Part shown: positions 17,591-26,154 of the stretch, piece by piece
Numbering within the stretch: position 1 is the stretch's first letter
Layout of the letters: every line of letters starts with the position of its first letter
Assembly (NCBI RefSeq): GCF_045291545.1
Contig: NZ_CP149514.1
Coordinates: 2,542,001 to 2,606,000 of the forward strand
DNA length: 64,000 nucleotides
Direction of reading: 5' to 3'
From: Gallaecimonas sp045291545
GTDB taxonomy: Bacteria > Pseudomonadota > Gammaproteobacteria > Enterobacterales > Gallaecimonadaceae
Translations under genes and position numbers: made by a program
The notes under the pieces: generated by a model
The model's database searches: none
What the model was told of the DNA's origin: nothing
Seen by the model: the letters and a program-made list of their open reading frames with translations, nothing else

Positions 17591-18271
17591 ATGCGACTGC
17601 TGGTGGTGGAAGATGCTCCGAAGACGGGCGACTACCTCAATAAAGGCCTCAGTGAAGCCGGCTTTCAGGTGGCACTGGCCCGCACGGGCCTGGACGGCCA
17701 CCACCTGGCGCTGACCGAGTCCTTTGATCTGATCATTCTCGACGTGATGCTGCCTGACGTCGATGGCTGGCGTATTCTCAGCGCCCTACGCGACGCCGGG
17801 CAACCTACACCGGTGCTTTTTCTGACAGCCCGCGACAGTATCGACGATCGTGTCAAAGGCCTGGAGTTGGGGGCAGACGACTACCTGGTCAAACCCTTTG
17901 CCTTTGCCGAACTGCTGGCCCGGGTGCGCACGCTGTTGCGCCGTGGTGCCACCGCCCCGGTTACCGACACACTGCATGTTGCCGACCTGGAGCTGGACAT
18001 TCCCAAACGCCGGGCAGTGCGCGCCGGCCAGCGTATCAACCTCACCAACAAGGAGTTTGCCTTGCTGGAGTTACTGGTCAGGCGTCAGGGGGAAGTGCTG
18101 CCACGATCGCTGATCGCTTCGCAGGTCTGGGACATGAACTTTGACTCCGACACCAACGTCATCGATGTGGCAATTCGCCGTTTGCGCAGCAAGATTGATG
18201 ACCCCTTTGCCTGCAAATTGATCCATACCGTACGCGGCATGGGCTACAAACTCGACAGCCACCATGACTAA
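17591..18271 (+). CDS. copR: Copper-responsive response regulator (CopR/CusR type)
   Basis: An OmpR/PhoB-family regulator of 226 residues. The receiver domain has the acidic pair at Glu7-Asp8, the phosphoacceptor Asp51 (LIILDVMLP), Thr and Lys in FLTARDS and LVKPFAFAEL; the C-terminal winged helix ends VIDVAIRRLRSKID...IHTVRGMGYKL. The heavy-metal response regulator subfamily is supported by the neighbours and by the CusR-type box upstream. AGGAGG precedes the ATG. The stop overlaps the start of copS by eight bases. Confidence 0.94.
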   Translation: MRLLVVEDAPKTGDYLNKGLSEAGFQVALARTGLDGHHLALTESFDLIILDVMLPDVDGWRILSALRDAGQPTPVLFLTARDSIDDRVKGLELGADDYLVKPFAFAELLARVRTLLRRGATAPVTDTLHVADLELDIPKRRAVRAGQRINLTNKEFALLELLVRRQGEVLPRSLIASQVWDMNFDSDTNVIDVAIRRLRSKIDDPFACKLIHTVRGMGYKLDSHHD

Positions 18272-19625
18272 AGCCCCAGCCTCTTTGGCCCGACGGGTTA
18301 TGGCCTTGGTCGGCCTGACCATCATGGCCTGTTTGGCGGTACTGGGCTGGGTGGTACAAAACGCCATTGAGCGGCACTTTGCCGCCATGGATGCCAGCGA
18401 AATGCAGGCGGCCGCTGCGGCTGTCAGGCGCAGCGTCGAAACCTACGGCCCAGATCCGGCCCGCCTTGATCAGACACTATCAGCACTGCGTGGCGTCAGC
18501 TTTGCCTTGTATGATGGCCAGCAGCTGCTCTACCGCACCCCTGGCCCGGCCCTGGAGTTCTTACTGGCACACCAGCAACCGGCCATTGCCGCCGCTGGTC
18601 TCCGGGCCTTTGCCAGGCAACAGCATCACTACCGGGGCAGCGCCTTGCCATTGGGGCAATATCGGCTGGCGCTGGCGCTGAATATCGATATTCACCAGCA
18701 CTTTCTGGCCCGCTTCACATACACCTTGTGGGGCATCATGGCATTGGCCGCATTGATCACAATTCTGGCGGCACGACTGGCCGTACGCTGGGGCCATGCA
18801 CCACTACGGGCCTTGTCAGGGCACATTCGGGCATTAAGTTCAGACGAGTTGTCTACGCCACTGGATCCGGCCATGGTGCCGACCGAATTGCGCGATTTGG
18901 TAGCGGCGTTCAATGACATGTTGGGGCGCATGGCTGACTTGTTTGACCGGCTCAGTAACTTTTCTGCCGACATCGCCCATGAACTACGCACCCCCTTAAC
19001 CAATCTGGTTACACAAACCCAGGTGGCACTGGCCCAGGCAAGACCTGCCGATGAGTACCGGGAAGTGCTGTACTCCAATCTCGAAGAAGGCGAGCGGCTG
19101 GCCCGCATGGTCACCGATATGTTGTGGCTGGCGCAAACCGATAACGGCCGTATTGTGCCGGCTCTCACTCCCCTGGAGTTACGCCAGGAGCTACAGTCGC
19201 TGTGTGATTACTTTGAGCTACTGGCCGATGAGAAAAACATCAGCCTCACCCTCACCGGCGATGCCGTTAACGTTCTAGCCGACCGCCACCTGTTGCGCCG
19301 GGCGTTGAGTAATCTGATTTCCAACGCCATTCGCTACAGCGCTCCTGGCGCCGCGGTCAGGTTGCAATTAGCCAGCACCGCCACGGCAGCCGAAATTGCC
19401 ATCTGCAACCCCGGTGACCCTATTGCCGCCGAGCACCTGCCACATTTGTTTGACCGCTTTTACCGGGTTGACCCGGCCCGTAGCCGCGAGGGCGTCGGCC
19501 TGGGGCTGGCCATTACCCGCTCCATTGCTCGCCTGCATGGCGGGGATGTTAGTGTCAGCTCTGATAGCCAGCAGACCTGCTTTTGCCTGACGCTGCCGCG
19601 ACGGCAACAAAAAACCGGCGCCTGA
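18264..19625 (+). CDS. copS: Heavy-metal sensor histidine kinase (CopS/CusS type)
   Basis: Inner-membrane kinase of 453 residues that senses periplasmic copper and phosphorylates CopR. It has a first membrane segment at about 10-34, a periplasmic domain of about 115 residues, a second segment near 155-172, HAMP, the dimerisation and phosphoacceptor domain (FSADIAHELRTPLTNL, His239), and the ATPase domain with an N box (NLISNAIRYS), RSREGVGLGLAI (G box) and LPHLFDRFYRVD (F box). The terminator overlaps the stop codon. Confidence 0.94.
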   Translation: MTKAPASLARRVMALVGLTIMACLAVLGWVVQNAIERHFAAMDASEMQAAAAAVRRSVETYGPDPARLDQTLSALRGVSFALYDGQQLLYRTPGPALEFLLAHQQPAIAAAGLRAFARQQHHYRGSALPLGQYRLALALNIDIHQHFLARFTYTLWGIMALAALITILAARLAVRWGHAPLRALSGHIRALSSDELSTPLDPAMVPTELRDLVAAFNDMLGRMADLFDRLSNFSADIAHELRTPLTNLVTQTQVALAQARPADEYREVLYSNLEEGERLARMVTDMLWLAQTDNGRIVPALTPLELRQELQSLCDYFELLADEKNISLTLTGDAVNVLADRHLLRRALSNLISNAIRYSAPGAAVRLQLASTATAAEIAICNPGDPIAAEHLPHLFDRFYRVDPARSREGVGLGLAITRSIARLHGGDVSVSSDSQQTCFCLTLPRRQQKTGA

Positions 19626-19638
19626 GCGCCGGTTTTTT
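19608..19638. terminator. Bidirectional terminator after copS
   Basis: AAAAAACCGGCGC-CTGA-GCGCCGGTTTTTT; the 7-8 bp stem contains the copS stop codon in its loop and serves the convergent DJ-1/PfpI gene as well. Confidence 0.9.
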
Positions 19639-19652
19639 ACACGTGCCGCAGC

Positions 19653-20333
19653 TTAACCGTTCAGTAAAGCCAACAGGGCCTTGGCGGCGTCAGCCGAGGA
19701 CGCCGGGTTCTGGCCGGTCACCAGCAAGCCGTCGGTGAGTACGAAGCTGCCCCAGTCATCGCCCTTGGCGTACTGACCACCATTATTTTTGAGCATATCT
19801 TCCACCAAAAAAGGCACGATATCGGTGAGCTCTACAGCCGCTTCCTCGCTGTTAGAAAAACCGGTCACCCGCTTGCCTTTAATCAGCGGTTCGCCGTTAC
19901 TGTCTTTGACGTTTTTCAGCACCGCCGGCGCATGGCACACCGCCCCCACCGGCCGCCCGGCAGCCAAGGTCTGTTCGATAATACCGGCGGAAACCGGACT
20001 TTCGGCCAGATCCCACAAGGGACCATGGCCACCCGGGTAAAATACCGCATCAAAATCAGCCGGGTTCACGTCAGCCAGCGCGGTGGTATTGGCCAGGGCC
20101 GTCATGGCGGCATCGTCGCTTTTGAAGCGGCGGGTGTCGTCGGTTTGGGCGTCCGCGTCATCACTTTTCGGGTCCAGCGGTGGCTGGCCGCCTTTAGGTG
20201 ACGCCAGGGTAATGGTGGCACCGGCGTCCTTGAACACGTAATACGGCGCTGCCAGCTCTTCGAGCCAGAAGCCGGTTTTGTGGCCACTGTCACCCAGTTG
20301 GTCATGAGAGGTCAGAATCATCAGTACCTTCAT
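19653..20333 (-). CDS. DJ-1/PfpI-family protein (class I glutamine amidotransferase-like)
   Basis: A 226-residue cytoplasmic protein of the DJ-1/ThiJ/PfpI superfamily. The nucleophile elbow is AVCHAP with the reactive Cys, and YPGGHGPLWDL supplies the acidic partner region; this layout is close to the Hsp31-like/class III members that act on glyoxals or as chaperones. Which activity applies cannot be read here. The ATG at 20333 has AGGAG eight bases upstream and is preferred over an overlapping GTG. A TetR-type operator sits 32 bases upstream of the start, and the TetR gene is the upstream neighbour, suggesting repression that is lifted by an electrophile-like signal (inference). Confidence 0.9.
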   Translation of the reverse strand: MKVLMILTSHDQLGDSGHKTGFWLEELAAPYYVFKDAGATITLASPKGGQPPLDPKSDDADAQTDDTRRFKSDDAAMTALANTTALADVNPADFDAVFYPGGHGPLWDLAESPVSAGIIEQTLAAGRPVGAVCHAPAVLKNVKDSNGEPLIKGKRVTGFSNSEEAAVELTDIVPFLVEDMLKNNGGQYAKGDDWGSFVLTDGLLVTGQNPASSADAAKALLALLNG

Positions 20334-20364
20334 TACAATCACTCCTGTTGTTACCGCAAATAAT

Positions 20365-20379
20365 TAGACCGGTCGTCTA
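20365..20379. promoter_or_regulatory. TetR-type operator, copy 1 (upstream of the DJ-1/PfpI gene)
   Basis: TAGACCGGTCGTCTA, an imperfect palindrome with TAGAC/GTCTA arms. The same 15-mer with a single base change lies upstream of the tetR gene at 21027-21041. The pattern resembles operators of the LmrA/QdoR/NemR group of TetR regulators (TAGACC-GGTCTA type). Confidence 0.8.
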
Positions 20380-20394
20380 GCGATCGGGAAAACA

Positions 20395-20415
20395 AAAAGG
20401 CCAGCTGTGGCCTTC
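20395..20415 (-). terminator. Terminator of the tetR gene
   Basis: On the minus strand AAGGCCA-CAGC-TGGCCTT is followed by TTTG. It lies just beyond the tetR stop and before the operator of the DJ-1/PfpI gene, so the latter needs its own promoter. Confidence 0.7.
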
Positions 20416-20419
20416 AGTA

Positions 20420-21004
20420 TTACTGACCCAGCAGTTGCCGGGTGGTTGTCATGGCTGCCTGCAATGGGGCAGCATTCTGCTGTAGCTTGGCCAGCATTGC
20501 TGCTCCCAGCCACAACTGATAAAGCGAAGCAGCTAAGGCTTCCGGTTGTGCCTGTGCAGGCAAGGAGCCTTCGATTTGTGCCAGTTCCAGGTTGCGCGCC
20601 AACCGAGCAACGACCTGCGCTGTGCCCTGGGCCAGCACGTCCCGCATGGCCGCGGAGAGATCGCTCACCTCCGCTCCCAGCTTCACCACCAGGCAGCGGT
20701 CATCGCTGTCATGCTGCGCCAGCCACTGTTGGAAATAGGCCAGCACCTTACTTACCGACGAGCCTCCGGGTTGGTCCAACAACGCATTGAGGTTCACCAG
20801 GTAGTCGCGAAAGTACCGTTCCAGCAGTGCCACACCGAAGGCTTCCTTGGAGCCAAAGTAGTGATAAAACGACCCTTTCGGCACCCCGGCAGCTTTCAAC
20901 ACTTCATTTAAACCCACAGCCGAAAAGCCCTTATGCCCCATGATCCGCTGCGCGGTATCGAGGATCTGGGCTTTCACGTCACGAGTAGGAATAGCTTGAT
21001 TCAT
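20420..21004 (-). CDS. TetR/AcrR-family transcriptional repressor
   Basis: A 194-residue one-component regulator. The N-terminal helix-turn-helix is canonical: AQILDTAQRIMGHKGFSAVG, then LNEVLKAAGVPKGSFYHYFGSKEAF. The C-terminal ligand domain has the TetR_C layout of NemR/AcuR-like proteins, with a Cys in DDRCLVVKLGAE that could sense electrophiles (inference). Two near-identical palindromes, 23 bases before its own start and 32 bases before the DJ-1/PfpI start, fit autoregulation plus control of that gene. No clear Shine-Dalgarno. Confidence 0.92.
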   Translation of the reverse strand: MNQAIPTRDVKAQILDTAQRIMGHKGFSAVGLNEVLKAAGVPKGSFYHYFGSKEAFGVALLERYFRDYLVNLNALLDQPGGSSVSKVLAYFQQWLAQHDSDDRCLVVKLGAEVSDLSAAMRDVLAQGTAQVVARLARNLELAQIEGSLPAQAQPEALAASLYQLWLGAAMLAKLQQNAAPLQAAMTTTRQLLGQ

Positions 21005-21026
21005 GGCACTAAGGGTAACAAAGCAT

Positions 21027-21041
21027 TAGACCAGTCGTCTA
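21027..21041. promoter_or_regulatory. TetR-type operator, copy 2 (upstream of tetR)
   Basis: TAGACCAGTCGTCTA, one base different from the copy at 20365-20379. It lies between the tetR start and the stop of the upstream NERD gene, in the position of an autoregulatory operator. Confidence 0.8.
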
Positions 21042-21048
21042 GTTGACT

Positions 21049-21984
21049 TCAGGCGGCACGATCGCGGTTCACATCCCGAACCCGTTGCATCACCTGATAG
21101 GCAATGGCCTGAACAGCAGGCAGATCCAGGGTGCCGCAAGCCAACCCCGGTAAATGTGTTGGCAGTTCCCGAGCATTAAGTACATAAGGATTTATGGACC
21201 TTTGCTTACGTTCAATATACCAACCTGGCAGCACCAAAATCCCTGCAACCGGTACCTTAAAGCCGGTTGCGGCACTGAGCCAATCGGCGACGGCTTTCAC
21301 ATTCATGCGAACCTGTTCAAGACTGCGGCTCTCTGTGTAATGGGGGAAGTGCAGGGCATTGTTTTCCAGCCGCACCCGGGCCTGCTTTTTGCCTTTGCTC
21401 ATACGCTTGGAGCGCCCCTTGGTTTCCAGTACAAAGACGCCATTGGGGGCGATAACCAAGTGATCGACGTTGAAATTATCAAAGGGAATATCATGAAAGA
21501 CGCGGTAGGGACTGCTGTCAGGTCTTAGCAAATAGTCCAGCTCCTGACCCACTGCCATTTCACAGGCAAAGCCAAGGCGTAAGTGACTGAGCCGCCGTGC
21601 CGTCCGTAAAACTTTCAGTAAGTAAATACCAACGACAATAAAGCAGATAAAAAGGATGGCCAGCCAGATAGAACTCGGTAGTGACTTTGCTTGTAATTTT
21701 TCGCTCAGCAGTAGCCCCAAAGGGGCCGACATCAAGAGCAGCGGGAGCGTCAACACATCACCCACGAGATCACTTTGCTGTTCATCAACTTGCCGCTGCA
21801 GGCTATAGCCAGCCGGGCGTAATAAATCACTGCTTAAAGGGCTAAAGCGGTTTCGCCGTAACCACTTGCGATAAAGAGTCACTGCAACTACCAGCAAAAA
21901 TATGGGTAACAGTGCCAGCACTGTTGCAAATAACTGGATAACGGCTGCCGGGAGTGAAGCCATCACGTTGTTCGTCCTTGACAT
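21049..21984 (-). CDS. Membrane-anchored NERD (nuclease-related) domain protein
   Basis: A 311-residue protein with a membrane segment near residues 10-35, two more hydrophobic segments around 80-100 and 112-135, and then a NERD domain: FDNFNVDHLVIAPNGVFVLETKGR holds the D...ExK arrangement of the restriction-endonuclease-like fold. NERD proteins are thought to process DNA, but few have been tested. The start is ambiguous; I use the ATG at 21984 with AAGGA upstream, with a TTG at 21999 and an ATG at 21963 possible. It is not next to recognisable defence genes. Confidence 0.82.
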   Translation of the reverse strand: MSRTNNVMASLPAAVIQLFATVLALLPIFLLVVAVTLYRKWLRRNRFSPLSSDLLRPAGYSLQRQVDEQQSDLVGDVLTLPLLLMSAPLGLLLSEKLQAKSLPSSIWLAILFICFIVVGIYLLKVLRTARRLSHLRLGFACEMAVGQELDYLLRPDSSPYRVFHDIPFDNFNVDHLVIAPNGVFVLETKGRSKRMSKGKKQARVRLENNALHFPHYTESRSLEQVRMNVKAVADWLSAATGFKVPVAGILVLPGWYIERKQRSINPYVLNARELPTHLPGLACGTLDLPAVQAIAYQVMQRVRDVNRDRAA

Positions 21985-22573
21985 GGATTCCTTGGGCAAT
22001 ATTAAGGGCTTTGTCGCGGCCAGCTCAACGCATTCTTACGGACACTTCACCCTGATTTTTTGACGCCCTGCACTCCTGCCCGGTATTTTTTCTGACCATC
22101 AACATGCTTACTACCGCACCAAAATTGATGAAAAAAACCGCAAAAACATGACTGCTGTAATACGCAAAAATGGCTTTAAGCCTTGCCCTCGCCAGAAAAC
22201 AAATTAAACAAAAACTTTACATATTTCAAACATTTAAATTCCCTGTTTATCAGCCAAAGACTACCTCTGTATGACACCTTTTCATCCAGTATGTGACAAA
22301 CGTCGCACTATTCGGACTTTTCAGTAATTGATGTGTCACCTTTTATATGGTCCCGTTAAATAGTTCAGCGAAATGGAATCAGCTGGATGACTCCATGTTA
22401 AGCAAAAGGCGTGATTTTTCGCCCAGAATCGAGCAGAAACCGGCAGGGAAAAAAAGGGCTCGTTGCACCGGAGTCACATGGAAGAGCCAAGGCTGCTTGT
22501 AAAGCGGCCACTCATATCTATGGGCACAGGGAACCGCCCCGCGGCGGTGTGCTCATCATTGGAGGAATGACAG
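21985..22573. other. Long AT-rich intergenic region and hairpin-rich leader of the S53 protease gene
   Basis: About 590 bases without a supported gene. The left part (about 22130-22360) is AT-rich and should hold the promoters. The right part holds a run of hairpins: 22373-22396 (5+3 bp with one mismatch), 22408-22423 (GGCG/CGCC), 22457-22488 (GGCTC/GAGCC), 22491-22509 (7 bp with one G-U) and 22533-22548 (ACCGCC/GGCGGT), ending 12 bases before the GGAGGA ribosome site. It looks like a structured 5' untranslated region. I could not match it to c-di-GMP, cobalamin, TPP or glycine riboswitch consensus sequences. Confidence 0.6.
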
Positions 22574-24703
22574 ATGTTACTTCATACCCGTCGTAAACTG
22601 CTGGTTGGGGCACTTGCTCTGGCTGGTTTGGGTGCTGTTAGCACCACCGCTATGGCCGCACCGGCCACGGGCAGCATGGTACAGATTGCCAACGCGATGC
22701 ACCTGCACAAAGGTGACACCGTTTTGGGGTCGCTGACCAGCGCCCAGCCTATGCATGTCGTGATCGCGCTGAAACTGCGCAACCACGCCAAGCTGAAAAG
22801 CTTTATCGCCTCCGTGCGCCACAGCCAAGTGCCTCTGGAAACCCGCTACATGAGCCGGGCCCAGTTTATGGCTCAGCACGCTCCGACCCAAGATCAGGCT
22901 GATGCGGTTGCAAGCTTCCTGAAGCAGGCTGGTTTTAGCAATGTCACCATCGCGGATAACCGCATGCTGGTTTCCGGTGACGCTTCTCCGGATCTGGTCA
23001 GCGCCGCTTTTAACACCAAGTTTGCCAGTGTTCGCACCCACAAGGGCCGCATGGCTTACGCCAACACCAGTGCTATCCATATTCCTGGCACTCTGAAAAA
23101 CAGCGTGCTGTCAGTCATCGGTCTGCAGAACGTGCACATGGCGCACACTGTTGCCCATGCCGTGCAGCCACAGGCCACCACCCAGGCGGTAACTGGCCAT
23201 AACCCTACTGACTTTTCAGGCATTTACGGCGGTACCGGAGTCGCTACCGGCGCTGGCGTTACGGTTGGTATCATCACCTCCGGTAGCCTGACCCAGACCA
23301 TTACGGATCTGAACACCTTCACCTCCAACAATGGCCTGGCCACTGTTACTACCCAAACCGTCAACACCAACGGCACCAGTACTGACACCAGTGGTGTTGA
23401 TGAGTGGAACCTGGACAGCCAGGACTTGGTCGGCGCGGCCGGCGGGGAAATCGGCAAGATTATTTTCTACAACATCCCGTCACTGTCGAACGCCAACCTG
23501 ACCGCAGACATCAACAAAGTGGTTAGCGATAACAACGCGAAAATCATCAACGTGTCGCTGGGCGAATGTGAAACCACTGCTCAGGGTGACGGCTCCGCTG
23601 CCGCCCAGGACCAGGCATTCCAGCAGGCGGTCGCGCAAGGTCAGACCTTCTCTGTTTCGACTGGTGATTCTGGCGCTGATGAATGCGGCAACGGCGGCAC
23701 CACGCCAAGCTGGCCTGCGGCATCACAGTATGTTGTGGCAGTAGCCGGTACCACCTTGGACGCCTCCGGTTCCTCTTACAACAGTGAAACCGTTTGGTCG
23801 AAAAGTGGCGGTAGTGAAAGTACTTTTGAGCCGAAGCCGAGCTGGCAGAGCGGTGTGTACTCCGGTACCTACCGTGGCGTAGCGGATGTGGCCTTTGATG
23901 GTGACCCGAACTCAGGTGCGCAAATCATCGTTAACGGCAGCACCACTCAGGTAGGTGGTACCAGCCTGTCGGCGCCGATCTTCGCTGGCCTGTGGGCTCG
24001 CGTCATCGCGGTAAAAGGCACCAGTGTAGGTTTTGCCGCACCACTGCTGTACAACCTGCCGGCGTCTGACTTCCACGATGTCACTTCCGGTAACAACGGT
24101 GGTTCCACCGCCAGCACTGGTTATGACCTGGCCAGCGGCCGCGGCAGCCTGATCCTCAGCAGCGCCATCAATGACATCGGTAGCAGCTCTGGTGGCGGCT
24201 CCGGCGGCAGCGGCGGCGGCACCGCTGCTCAGCTGCTGAGCAACACCGGCTTTGAAAGTGGTACTGCGTCACCCTGGACCATGAGTTCTGGCACGTTATG
24301 TAGCAGCACCAGCTGTTCTGGCCAGAGCGCCCATGCCGGCACCTACTTCGCCTGGCTGGACGGTTACGGCAGCTCACACACTGACAGCATGTCGCAGTCA
24401 GTGTCTATCCCTTCAGGTGACACTAGCGCCACTCTGGACTTCTTCATGCACATCGATACCGCTGAGACCACTTCGTCTACAGCTTACGATACGCTGAAGG
24501 TTCAGGTGTACAACACCTCCGGTACGCTGCTAGGCACAGTGGCATCGTTCTCTAACCTGGATGCAGCTTCCGGTTATGTTGAGCACACTGCCGATCTGAG
24601 CGCTTATATCGGTCAATCTGTTGTAGTGAAGTTCACCGGTACTGAGGACTCCTCTAACCAGACCTCTTTCGTACTGGACGACATCAACCTGAACGCCCAG
24701 TAA
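22574..24703 (+). CDS. Secreted S53-family serine-carboxyl peptidase (sedolisin) with C-terminal accessory domain
   Basis: A 709-residue exported zymogen. Signal peptide 1-28 (LVGALALAGLGAVSTTAMA); activation propeptide to about 195 (typical pro-kumamolisin features, LVSAAFNTKFAS); catalytic domain with the Glu277-Asp281 pair (DEWNLD), the oxyanion Asp365 (STGDSGAD) and nucleophile Ser464 in GGTSLSAP. A Gly/Ser linker (about 537-550) leads to a roughly 150-residue jelly-roll-like domain beginning LLSNTGFESGTASPW, probably for binding substrate or cell surface. Sedolisins usually work at acid pH. Strong GGAGGA site; long structured leader upstream; terminator downstream. Confidence 0.95.
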   Translation: MLLHTRRKLLVGALALAGLGAVSTTAMAAPATGSMVQIANAMHLHKGDTVLGSLTSAQPMHVVIALKLRNHAKLKSFIASVRHSQVPLETRYMSRAQFMAQHAPTQDQADAVASFLKQAGFSNVTIADNRMLVSGDASPDLVSAAFNTKFASVRTHKGRMAYANTSAIHIPGTLKNSVLSVIGLQNVHMAHTVAHAVQPQATTQAVTGHNPTDFSGIYGGTGVATGAGVTVGIITSGSLTQTITDLNTFTSNNGLATVTTQTVNTNGTSTDTSGVDEWNLDSQDLVGAAGGEIGKIIFYNIPSLSNANLTADINKVVSDNNAKIINVSLGECETTAQGDGSAAAQDQAFQQAVAQGQTFSVSTGDSGADECGNGGTTPSWPAASQYVVAVAGTTLDASGSSYNSETVWSKSGGSESTFEPKPSWQSGVYSGTYRGVADVAFDGDPNSGAQIIVNGSTTQVGGTSLSAPIFAGLWARVIAVKGTSVGFAAPLLYNLPASDFHDVTSGNNGGSTASTGYDLASGRGSLILSSAINDIGSSSGGGSGGSGGGTAAQLLSNTGFESGTASPWTMSSGTLCSSTSCSGQSAHAGTYFAWLDGYGSSHTDSMSQSVSIPSGDTSATLDFFMHIDTAETTSSTAYDTLKVQVYNTSGTLLGTVASFSNLDAASGYVEHTADLSAYIGQSVVVKFTGTEDSSNQTSFVLDDINLNAQ

Positions 24704-24747
24704 GCACGTGATAACGGCGTACGGCCTTGGTCGTACGCTTATCATAC

Positions 24748-24785
24748 AAAAAGGCCTCATCGCCGAAACGATGAGGCCTTTTTTA
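24748..24785. terminator. Bidirectional terminator between S53 protease and fis
   Basis: AAAAAGGCCTCATCG-CCGAAA-CGATGAGGCCTTTTTT: an 11-bp stem, very stable, shared by the two convergent genes. Confidence 0.95.
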
Positions 24786-24802
24786 TGACGTCACTGAAAG
24801 AA

Positions 24803-25099
24803 TCAGTTCATGCCGTACTTTTTCAGTTTCTTACGCAGGGTGCCACGGTTGATACCCAGCATGTTGGCCGCTTTGGTCTGGTTGCCACGGGTATAGGTCA
24901 TCACCACATCCAGCAGCGGTGCTTCTACTTCACTCAGTACCATTTCATACAGTTCGGTGACATCTTCACCGTCCAATTGGGAGAAGTAGTTCTGGAGCGC
25001 TTGACGTACGGAATCACGCAGGGGCTGGGGATTGCCGGTTTTCGGGCTCACGGCAGTCAGAGACTTGGAAACATCAGTCGTCATGTTGGAGTCAAACAT
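24803..25099 (-). CDS. fis: Nucleoid-associated DNA-binding protein Fis
   Basis: A 98-residue protein, the exact Fis length. Fis bends DNA, activates rRNA promoters and shapes the nucleoid during fast growth. The core PLRDSVRQALQNYF and the C-terminal helix-turn-helix (NQTKAANMLGINRGTLRKKLKKYGMN read in two parts: NQTKAANMLGI and NRGTLRKKLKKYG) are almost identical to E. coli. I use the ATG at 25099; the open frame upstream overlaps the end of dusB. Second gene of the dusB-fis operon, with a Fis core site in the operon promoter region. Confidence 0.98.
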   Translation of the reverse strand: MFDSNMTTDVSKSLTAVSPKTGNPQPLRDSVRQALQNYFSQLDGEDVTELYEMVLSEVEAPLLDVVMTYTRGNQTKAANMLGINRGTLRKKLKKYGMN

Positions 25100-25131
25100 A
25101 GTCGTAACGCTCTTGGTTGTTATCGTGAAAC

Positions 25132-26094
25132 TCAAAGGGAACGGAAGTATTGCTGCAGCGCATCCACTTGCGTCTGCGCTTCCGTCAAGCCATTAAAGGT
25201 CCGGCGAAATTCGCCTTCTCTGTCATGCGACGCCAGATACCAGCCCACATGCTTGCGGGCAATCTGAACGCCTTTGTACTCGCCGTAAAATCCATGCAGG
25301 GCTGACAGGTGCGCCAGCAGGATTTGCTGTTGTTCGCTGAGGCTTGGCGGCGCCAGCGTACGGCCGGTTGCCAGGCCATGAGCCAATTCCCTGAACAGCC
25401 AGGGACGGCCCTGGGCGCCACGGCCAATCATGATGGCGTCGGCGCCGGTGTAATCGAGCACCCAGCGAGCCTTTTCCACACTGGTAATGTCGCCATTGGC
25501 AACCACCGGTATGGCCACGGCCTGCTTGATAGCCTTGATGGTGTCGAACTCGGCTTCGCCTTTGAACAGGCAGGCCCGGGTTCGGCCATGTACAGCAAGG
25601 GCCTGAATACCGCAGCGTTCGGCGATCCGGGCAATGGCAACACCATTGCGGTTATCCGGATCCCAGCCGGTACGGATCTTCAAGGTGACAGGCACTGTTA
25701 CCGCACCCACCACCGCTTTGAGAATGTCTTCCACCAGTTCCGGATGTTGCAATAAAGCCGAACCTGCCAGCTTCTTGTTCACCTTCTTGGCGGGACACCC
25801 CATATTGATATCGATGATCTGAGCGCCGTTTTCTACGTTGAAGCGGGCTGCCTGGGCCATCAATTCCGGCTCACTGCCAGCAATCTGCACGGAGCGGATG
25901 CCGACTTCGCCACTATGGTCCATACGCCATTGCGATTTGGCTGACTGCCAGACTTCCGGGTTCGCTGAAAGCATTTCCGAAACGGCCAGGCCGGCCCCCA
26001 TTTTCATGCAGAGGCTACGAAACGGTTTGTCGGTAATGCCGGCCATGGGAGCCAGGATCAACGGCACATCCAGTTTGTAGGGACCAATCTGCAT
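25132..26094 (-). CDS. dusB: tRNA-dihydrouridine synthase B
   Basis: A 320-residue FMN-dependent enzyme that reduces a D-loop uridine of tRNA. It has the TIM-barrel signature LAPMAGITDKPFR, the catalytic Cys in IDINMGCPAKKVNKKLAGSALL (read as IDINMGCPAKKV then NKKLAGS), the HGRTR and GNGDI/VANGDI flavin-binding segments, and MIGRGAQGRPW. It precedes fis by 32 bases on the same strand, the standard gammaproteobacterial arrangement in which it takes its expression from the fis promoter. Confidence 0.97.
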   Translation of the reverse strand: MQIGPYKLDVPLILAPMAGITDKPFRSLCMKMGAGLAVSEMLSANPEVWQSAKSQWRMDHSGEVGIRSVQIAGSEPELMAQAARFNVENGAQIIDINMGCPAKKVNKKLAGSALLQHPELVEDILKAVVGAVTVPVTLKIRTGWDPDNRNGVAIARIAERCGIQALAVHGRTRACLFKGEAEFDTIKAIKQAVAIPVVANGDITSVEKARWVLDYTGADAIMIGRGAQGRPWLFRELAHGLATGRTLAPPSLSEQQQILLAHLSALHGFYGEYKGVQIARKHVGWYLASHDREGEFRRTFNGLTEAQTQVDALQQYFRSL

Positions 26095-26154
26095 AAGTCA
26101 GGAACGCAGGTGCACAGGGCCGCGTAGTTTACGCATTTATGACCGTCGTGAAAA

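Noticed and set aside
22520..22550. GGCACAGGGAACC as a c-di-GMP-I (GEMM) riboswitch start
   Set aside because: Only the first short box resembles the consensus; the GAAA/GGGACGCAAAGCC segments expected after it are absent.
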